Shown: one piece after another, positions 48,999 through 53,490 of the stretch | Position numbering within the stretch: position 1 is the first letter of the stretch | How the letters are laid out: every line of letters starts with the position of its first letter | Origin: Actinomadura kijaniata NBRC 14229 | Lineage (GTDB): Bacteria; Actinomycetota; Actinomycetes; Streptosporangiales; Streptosporangiaceae | Direction: 5' to 3' | DNA: 53,490 bases | NCBI RefSeq assembly: GCF_001552175.1 | Contig: NZ_BCQR01000077.1 | Span: 1 to 53,490 of the forward strand | Notes under the pieces: generated by a model | What the model was told of the DNA's origin: nothing | What the model saw: the letters and a program-made list of their open reading frames with translations, nothing else | Database searches by the model: none | Program-made: the position numbers and the translations under genes

Positions 48999-49564
48999 GA
49001 GTGGGAACCATGCAAGCTGTCGATGAAGCGAGGGGCGCGGCCACCGATGAGGCGCTGTCCGCCTGGTTCCTGGGGGAGTCCCACAGCTGCTGCGGTGAGG
49101 GCGACATCATGGAGCTGGGCTCCGACCACATGGGCGCCACACGCTTCTGCCGGGAGAACGAGAACTGCGTGACCGCGGAGTTCGACGAGGCGGACTGGGC
49201 GGTGCTCCGCAAGCAGCACGCCAAGTGCTTCCGGTTCGTCCACCTCAACGGGATCCTGCCCTACGAGGACCTGCTGGCGGCCATCGAGGCGTCGCGCACC
49301 CTGCTGCGGCCGCACGGCATCATCGCCCTCAGCGACTACCAGAAGGGGAACAACCCCGGATCCGCCGCGGCCGTCTGGAACGCGGTGCTCACCGGGACCC
49401 TGCGCCCCATCTGCACCACCAAGCGGCGGTTCTACGGTCTGTGGGGCGACCCCAGCCCGATCCAGGAGGAGCTCCTGGTGTGGATGGCCAGCTACGATTC
49501 GGGATTCGCCGCCGAGGTCCACGTCATCGCGGGACACCGGCTGCTGCATTTCAACATCACCTGA
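48995..49564 (+). CDS. Small methyltransferase-like protein
   Basis: 189 residues (184 if the ATG at 49010 is used). The order of motifs recalls the class I methyltransferase/Methyltransf_24 fold: DIMELGSDHMGATRF in the position of motif I, FRFVHLNGILPYEDLLAAIE as the metal or acceptor region, then LLRPHGIIALSDYQKG. The N-terminal part is short and motif I is atypical, so activity is uncertain. SHSCCGEGD gives a Cys pair and NENC and AKC add more Cys. It overlaps the MreB-like gene as ATGA, so the two are translationally coupled. I know no such pair, and the function is unknown. Confidence 0.65.
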   Translation: MRVGTMQAVDEARGAATDEALSAWFLGESHSCCGEGDIMELGSDHMGATRFCRENENCVTAEFDEADWAVLRKQHAKCFRFVHLNGILPYEDLLAAIEASRTLLRPHGIIALSDYQKGNNPGSAAAVWNAVLTGTLRPICTTKRRFYGLWGDPSPIQEELLVWMASYDSGFAAEVHVIAGHRLLHFNIT

Positions 49565-49591
49565 CGGCGCGGCGGACGCTCCGGCGCGCGT

Positions 49592-50122
49592 TCAGACGGA
49601 GTCGGCGCGCCTTCGGCGGTGGTAGGCGAGCGTCGTCGCGGCGAGGAACGGCCCCCACCGCAGCATGGGCACGTAGGCGAGGCTCATGACCACGGCCGCC
49701 GCGCCGTCGGGGAAGGCCGGATCGGACTCCGCACCGGCGAGCACCCGCACGATCTTCACACCGAAGGCGACGCCGAACGCGGTCAGCAGCGCCGCGGCGA
49801 CCGCGGCCGGGACGACGGCCGCGGACGGCCGCACCGCCCTGCCCCCGACGAGCGGGAGCCACCGGGGCGCCTGCTCTCCCCAGGGCCGGACGAGCCCCAG
49901 CGCCAGGAGCGCGCAGCCCTCGGCCACCAGGCTCAGCACGATGGGCCAGACCGGCCCCGGCCCCGGAACGCCCGCCCGGTCGAGCCAGGCCCGGTCGAAC
50001 CCCACGGGTATCCCCACCGCCATGGCGACCCGCCACAGCCCCGCGGGCAGAGGTGCCAGTGCCGCCGCGTGCGCCGTCCACACGGCCCAGCCCGGCGTGA
50101 TCCTCTTCGTCGTCGTCCGCAT
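49592..50122 (-). CDS. Small multi-pass membrane protein
   Basis: 176 residues with about four membrane helices (near 12-38, 58-78, 98-122 and 140-165). Short Arg-rich ends mark the cytoplasmic sides. It resembles uncharacterised actinobacterial membrane proteins (WAVWTAHAAALAPLPAGLWR, then YVPMLRWGPFLAATTLAYHRRR) that are often next to DesK-type kinases. ATG at 50122 was chosen because upstream residues are not hydrophobic. No good ribosome site is visible. It is divergent from the kinase gene, 121 bp away. Function is unknown. Confidence 0.7.
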   Translation of the reverse strand: MRTTTKRITPGWAVWTAHAAALAPLPAGLWRVAMAVGIPVGFDRAWLDRAGVPGPGPVWPIVLSLVAEGCALLALGLVRPWGEQAPRWLPLVGGRAVRPSAAVVPAAVAAALLTAFGVAFGVKIVRVLAGAESDPAFPDGAAAVVMSLAYVPMLRWGPFLAATTLAYHRRRRADSV

Positions 50123-50243
50123 GGCATCGATGCTCGGCGGCGCGGGCGCCCCGCCACCAGATGACGTCCGGCCTCGCCTCGCTCCACAACAGGTGCCGTT
50201 CGGCACGGGTCCCCGGCGTACGGCGGCGCCTGGGATCGGGCCC

Positions 50244-51437
50244 ATGCGAGTCGGACCGCGCCGCCCGGTACTCCTCGCCCTGGCCACGGGAACGGCGCTG
50301 GCCGGTCTCGCGGCCACCCCGTTCCACGGCGCCGGAGCCCGGTGGAGCGCGGGCGTCGCGACGGCCGTCTCCCTGGGCGTGAGCCTGGCGTTCCTGACGT
50401 CCGGCGAGCCGGAGCCGGTGCCCGCGCTCGGCTACGCGGAGATGGCGGGCCTGACGTTCCTGACCGGCGGAGCGGCCCGGTGGGCGCCGCCGCGGACCAC
50501 GGCCGTGGTGGGCGCGGCGGCCGGGGCCGCGGTCGTGGCGCTGGTGCTGAGGCTCATCGCGGCCGACCTGGACGTCACGCCGACGACGGCGGCGATCGCC
50601 TGCGCGATCTTCTCGGCCGGACCGGCCGGGGCGGCGGGGTGCGGAACGTACCTGCGCCTGCTGGAGGCGCGGCGGCGGCGCGCGGTCGCCACGGCACGGC
50701 GCGACCAGCGGCTGGCACTCGCCCACGACCTGCACGACTTCGTCGCCCACGACGTCGGGGCCATCGTCGCCCAGGCGCAGGCCGGGCAGGTGGTCGCCGG
50801 TGATCCGCAGCGGGTCGCCGCCCTGTTCGCCCGGATCGAGCAGGCCGGTCTCCGCGCCCTGGCGTCGATGGACCAGGCCGTCGACGCCCTGCACCCCGAC
50901 GGCCGGGACGGCCGCGCGCCGCCGCCCGGCCTCGCCGACCCGCCCTCGCTCACCGCCCGGTACGCGGCGGCGGGACCGGCCCGCGTGGACCTGGTCCTCG
51001 ATCCCGACCTGGAGGTCTCCCGCGAGGCCGCCACCGCGGCCACCGTGACGGTGCGCCGCACGGCCGACGCCGCGCTGGAGGTCATCGTCACCAACGACCT
51101 CGCCGGGCCCCCGGGGCGTTCCACGCGGCGCGCGGGCGGACTGGGCCTGCACGGCCTCACCGAACGCGTCCGGGCACTGGGCGGAACGCTCAGCGCGGGA
51201 CCGCACGGCCCCGGCTGGCGGGTCCACGCCGTACTGCCGACCGGACGGCGAACCCGTGATCGACATCCTGCTCGCCGACGACCAGGCGGAGGTCCGCGGC
51301 GCCTTCCGGCTCATCCTGGAGGCTCAGCCGGACATGCGGGTGGTGGCCGAGGCCGGCGACGGCGCCACCGCCGTCGCGCCGGCCCGACGTCGTTCTCGCC
51401 GACATCCGGATGCCGGTGCTCGACGGCCTGGCGGTGA
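50244..51437 (+). CDS. DesK/NarL-type sensor histidine kinase, apparently degenerate
   Basis: 397 residues as read. Membrane helices occupy about the first 130 residues, then HisKA_3 with the phosphorylatable H164 in HDLHDFVAH. The ATPase domain keeps the G-box GGLGLHGLTERV but its N-box is shortened: REAATAATVTVRR (bases about 51021-51060) stands where the family has an ~10-residue longer segment with the Mg-binding Asn. The natural end, soon after WRVHAVLPTG, has CGA at 51249-51251 where one base change would give TGA. The frame therefore runs ~60 residues into the regulator gene. Both points suggest a non-functional kinase. A TGGGAT hexamer 7 nt before the ATG hints at a leaderless start. 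Confidence 0.75.
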   Translation: MRVGPRRPVLLALATGTALAGLAATPFHGAGARWSAGVATAVSLGVSLAFLTSGEPEPVPALGYAEMAGLTFLTGGAARWAPPRTTAVVGAAAGAAVVALVLRLIAADLDVTPTTAAIACAIFSAGPAGAAGCGTYLRLLEARRRRAVATARRDQRLALAHDLHDFVAHDVGAIVAQAQAGQVVAGDPQRVAALFARIEQAGLRALASMDQAVDALHPDGRDGRAPPPGLADPPSLTARYAAAGPARVDLVLDPDLEVSREAATAATVTVRRTADAALEVIVTNDLAGPPGRSTRRAGGLGLHGLTERVRALGGTLSAGPHGPGWRVHAVLPTGRRTRDRHPARRRPGGGPRRLPAHPGGSAGHAGGGRGRRRRHRRRAGPTSFSPTSGCRCSTAWR

Positions 51438-51890
51438 CGCGCGCGCTGGCCGGACCCGGCGTCGCCGACCCACTCCGCGTCGTCGTGGTCACCACCTTCG
51501 ACCTGGACGAGTACGTCGACGCGGCGCTGCGCGACGGCGCATGCGGCTTCCTCCTCAAACGCTCCGGCCCCGCGCTGCTGGTCGAGGCCGTACGCGCCGC
51601 CGTCGCGGGCGACGCGCTCATCAGCCCCCAGATCAACCGTCCGCCTCCTGCGCCGGCTCGCCCACCGCCCCGCGACAACGCACCGCACCCCGGCCATCCC
51701 CCTGACACCACTCGAGATCGAGATCGCACGACGCGTCGCCGACGGCGGGACCAACGCCGAGATCGCCGCCGACCTCCACCTCGCCCCCGGCAAAAACCAC
51801 ATCGCCGCCATCCAGCGGAAACTGGACGTGCGCAACCGCGTGGGCATCGCCACCTGGGCCTGGGACAACAACCACCGTCCCCCACCCTGA
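51256..51890 (+). pseudogene. Response regulator (receiver + LuxR HTH), broken by frameshifts
   Basis: The product can be followed in three frames. It begins at GTG 51256 with IDILLADDQAEVRGAFRLI. It then jumps frame near 51375-51385, losing about five residues before DVVLADIRMPVLDG, which holds the phosphoacceptor Asp (51401-51403). A second jump near 51640, consistent with one extra base, leads to LTPLEIEIARRVADGGTNAE and the end at 51890. The HTH reads LAPGKNHIAAIQ where the family has LxPGTVKNHI, so two residues of the recognition helix are missing in frame. Three separate lesions point to a true pseudogene rather than one sequencing error. It is the former partner of the kinase upstream. 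Confidence 0.85.
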
Positions 51891-51920
51891 CCGGCCGCTC
51901 CCACGGCGGGAACCACGCGG

Positions 51921-52466
51921 CTACGGCAGGGGAAGACCCTCCGGGACCAGCACACACGGCGCGACACTTCCGCGGATGACCCCGACGCTGCCTCCGTACC
52001 CCTCGCGGGGGTTACCGCGGGCGGAGTGCATCTGCACGACGAGGGTCTCGTCCGGCGCGAACTCCTTCGGGTCGACGCGGAAGCCCATCGAGTCCCCGTC
52101 GCGCCTCAGCGGCATCCGTTCCGGCCGGGGCACGATCTCACCCCTCGGCTCCCGGCAGGTCTGGCCATGGGGAACGTAGTCGATCACGGCCCGCACCCCG
52201 GCCCGGCCCAGCTTCTTCTCCAGCTCCTTGGGCTGGACGAACTCGTTGATCTCCACGGTGACCGTGCCGTCGGTGTTCTTGACCACGGCGAACGCGGGCT
52301 CGTCGGGCAGCAGCGGCACCGCGACCGCCAACGCGACGACCATCCCCGCGCCGACCAGGGCGACCTTCCTCCCCAGGTGTCGGCGAGCCGGTGCGGGCTC
52401 CCAATCGACCTTCGCGGCCTCCACGCTCAACTCCGCCAGGAGCCTGTCCTTGAACGTCATGGTCAT
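51921..52466 (-). CDS. Membrane-anchored partner of the ECF sigma factor
   Basis: 181 residues. A ~35-residue cytoplasmic start (MTMTFKDRLLAELSVEAAKV) is followed by one membrane helix (about 36-52) and a ~125-residue extracytoplasmic domain with two Cys. The position directly after the sigma gene and the single-helix topology suggest an anti-sigma or sigma-regulatory role. There is no zinc-binding HxxxCxxC motif, so it is not a ZAS-type anti-sigma. ATG at 52466 has ggaggg 6 nt upstream and overlaps the sigma gene stop as ATGA. Function is inferred from context only. Confidence 0.75.
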   Translation of the reverse strand: MTMTFKDRLLAELSVEAAKVDWEPAPARRHLGRKVALVGAGMVVALAVAVPLLPDEPAFAVVKNTDGTVTVEINEFVQPKELEKKLGRAGVRAVIDYVPHGQTCREPRGEIVPRPERMPLRRDGDSMGFRVDPKEFAPDETLVVQMHSARGNPREGYGGSVGVIRGSVAPCVLVPEGLPLP

Positions 52467-53047
52467 CCCAGTCCCTCCGTAGCCAGAGCCGGTGCGACAC
52501 CGGGCACGTCCCGCAACGTCCGACGAGCGCGGTGGAGCCGGACCCTGGCCGTCCCCACCCTGATGCCCAGGGCCTGGGCAGCCTCGGCGACCGTCAACTG
52601 GTCGATCACCACCAGTTCGAGCAGGGCCCGCTGCCCCTCCGGCAGCTCGGCCATGGCCGACAGCGCCCGCCGGGCGGGCTCCTCGGAATCGATGCGCTCG
52701 GCCAGACGGGTCAGGTCGTCACCGTCCAGAAGCCGATGGGCGACGATCCGCTCGACGGCCCGCGCCTCACGCCGACTGCGCCGACGTTCGGCGGCCAGCA
52801 CGTTGCGGGCCACCCCATACAACCACCCGGTCTCGCTGCCCAGCCCCGGCCGGTAGGTGTGCCGGGAACGCAGCGCCGCGAGGAACACCTCCGCTGTCAG
52901 ATCCGCCACCGCGTGCGGATCGGCGACCCGCCGGGCGATGAACCGCGTCATCGCGTCGAAGTGCCGCAGGTAGAAGGCCTCGAAGCCGTCCGACCCCGGC
53001 CCCGATCCCGCCGACCGCTCCGCCGCTTTCGTCTGTCTGAGCCGCAC
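52463..53047 (-). CDS. ECF-family RNA polymerase sigma factor
   Basis: 194 residues. Region 2 is at about 22-85 (FEAFYLRHFDAMTRFIARRV, then DLTAEVFLAALR and TGWLYGVARNVLA). Region 4 is at about 130-180 (LPEGQRALLELVVIDQLTVA, then VGTARVRLHRARRTL). No region 3 separates them, as expected for group 4 sigma factors. It directs RNA polymerase to a small regulon, and the membrane protein gene coupled to it by a 4-base overlap probably controls it. The start is GTG with gaaggga at a long spacing; a start a few codons later is possible. Confidence 0.9.
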   Translation of the reverse strand: MRLRQTKAAERSAGSGPGSDGFEAFYLRHFDAMTRFIARRVADPHAVADLTAEVFLAALRSRHTYRPGLGSETGWLYGVARNVLAAERRRSRREARAVERIVAHRLLDGDDLTRLAERIDSEEPARRALSAMAELPEGQRALLELVVIDQLTVAEAAQALGIRVGTARVRLHRARRTLRDVPGVAPALATEGLG

Positions 53048-53108
53048 CGGCCCAGCTCCCTTCGTCGCAGTGTCTACACCCTGTACTTGGACGAAAGACC
53101 CGAATGCA

Positions 53109-53138
53109 TTACCGCCCGATCGGCTCCACGCTCGTCAA
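53109..53138 (-). promoter_or_regulatory. Possible promoter of the sigma factor operon
   Basis: TTGACG (53138-53133), 18 nt, GGTAAT (53114-53109) would give a ~55-nt leader. A GTGT-ag-ACAC palindrome lies nearer the start codon. Both are weak evidence. Confidence 0.3.
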
Positions 53139-53199
53139 CGGTTCGACCACCGCAGCGCGACGGAGCGCAGGCCAGGCGACGAAGGGAACTCCAGAAATG

Positions 53200-53236
53200 A
53201 GAAAAGGCCCCGACACTAGGTGTCGGGGCCTTTTCT
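53200..53236 (-). terminator. rRNA operon terminator
   Basis: A perfect 17-bp stem with a 3-nt loop lies 7 bp past the 5S 3' end. On the minus strand the hairpin ends in TTTT, so this is a classical intrinsic terminator. The symmetric sequence would also stop transcription from the other side. Confidence 0.9.
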
Positions 53237-53243
53237 AATATGA

Positions 53244-53361
53244 GTCCGGCGGCGTCCTACTCTCCCACACAGTCTCCCATGCAGTACCATCGGCGCTGAA
53301 GGGCTTAACTTCCGGGTTCGGGATGGGACCGGGTGTTTCCCCTTCGCCATAACCACCGAAC
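53244..53361 (-). rRNA. rrf: 5S ribosomal RNA
   Basis: About 118 nt. The ends pair over nine positions (GTTCGGTGG with CCGCCGGAC). Internal landmarks are the conserved CCCGAACCCGGAAGTTAAGC stretch and the GATGGTACTG...GGGAGAGTAGG 3' half. It is the last gene of an rRNA operon transcribed leftward, with 16S and 23S beyond the right edge. End positions are accurate to a few bases. Confidence 0.95.
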
Positions 53362-53490
53362 GACCAACGCACACCCCCCTAAGCGGGGCGGCAAGCTCAT
53401 CGTCCGAACGCTAGGCTCGGTTATTCTATTGTAGCGGTTCCCGATTTGTTTTCTGGGAACCACACAGGGACGCGAACACTCAGCAGAAAA
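53362..53490 (-). other. 23S-5S rRNA spacer (partial)
   Basis: Locally AT-richer DNA with no gene. An inverted repeat (53436-53442 with 53455-53461) is likely part of a precursor processing stem. No 23S sequence is recognised before the window ends. Confidence 0.6.

Noticed and set aside
53362..53490. 3' end of 23S rRNA at the window edge
   Set aside because: No conserved 23S 3'-terminal sequence is visible; the DNA is AT-rich spacer with a processing-type inverted repeat.

Overview
The window is very GC-rich. Its features point to an actinomycete chromosome: actinobacterial families (DUF501, DUF2510, an FtsB/DivIC-like protein beside enolase), many GTG/TTG starts, and several genes that appear to be read from leaderless mRNAs. 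The gene sets metB/cbs/SGNH hydrolase/thiolase and eno/ftsB-like/DUF501/ppx resemble, from memory, conserved neighbourhoods of Mycobacterium and Streptomyces. A member of the Streptosporangiales (Actinomadura-like) is my best guess, but the genus cannot be fixed from this sequence alone.

Layout, left: 1-4464 holds three tandem secreted M1-type metallopeptidases, the first cut by the window edge. Next on the minus strand are threonine ammonia-lyase (ilvA) and a translationally coupled FIST-domain protein / ROK sugar kinase pair. A MoxR-type AAA+ ATPase and its VWA-domain partner follow on the plus strand, then an Ala/Pro/Lys-rich secreted protein, a small membrane protein and a secreted alpha/beta hydrolase. 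A sulfur amino-acid block (metB, then cbs) encloses an MMPL transporter. It is followed by an SGNH hydrolase, a PQQ-like lipoprotein, a repeat-built coiled-coil protein and a thiolase.

Middle: a DUF4287 protein, a Bax-inhibitor-1 family membrane protein and a structurally odd tRNA gene with its own promoter are followed by a CFA-synthase-like methyltransferase, type II NADH dehydrogenase, family 5 uracil-DNA glycosylase, a DUF2510 protein and a repeat-rich secreted protein whose end lies antisense to its neighbour. Then come the housekeeping block ppx - DUF501 - FtsB/DivIC-like - eno and a three-gene sulfonate/taurine/nitrate-type ABC importer.

Right: regulators and redox enzymes dominate: a large ATPase-LuxR regulator, an orphan sensor kinase, an aldo/keto reductase with a divergent LuxR-like regulator, an SDR divergent from a TetR regulator around a perfect palindrome, and a quinone-oxidoreductase-type enzyme. 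A 775-bp gene-free stretch precedes an MreB-like actin plus a small methyltransferase-like protein. A NarL/DesK-type two-component system follows that looks to be decaying: the kinase lacks its ATP-binding N-box and normal stop, and the regulator carries two frameshifts and a damaged recognition helix. The window ends with an ECF sigma factor coupled to a membrane protein and, on the minus strand, the 3' end of an rRNA operon (5S rRNA and its terminator).

The items I consider most worth following up are the unusual tRNA, the decaying two-component system, the MreB-like/methyltransferase pair, the M1 triplication and the TetR/SDR operator.
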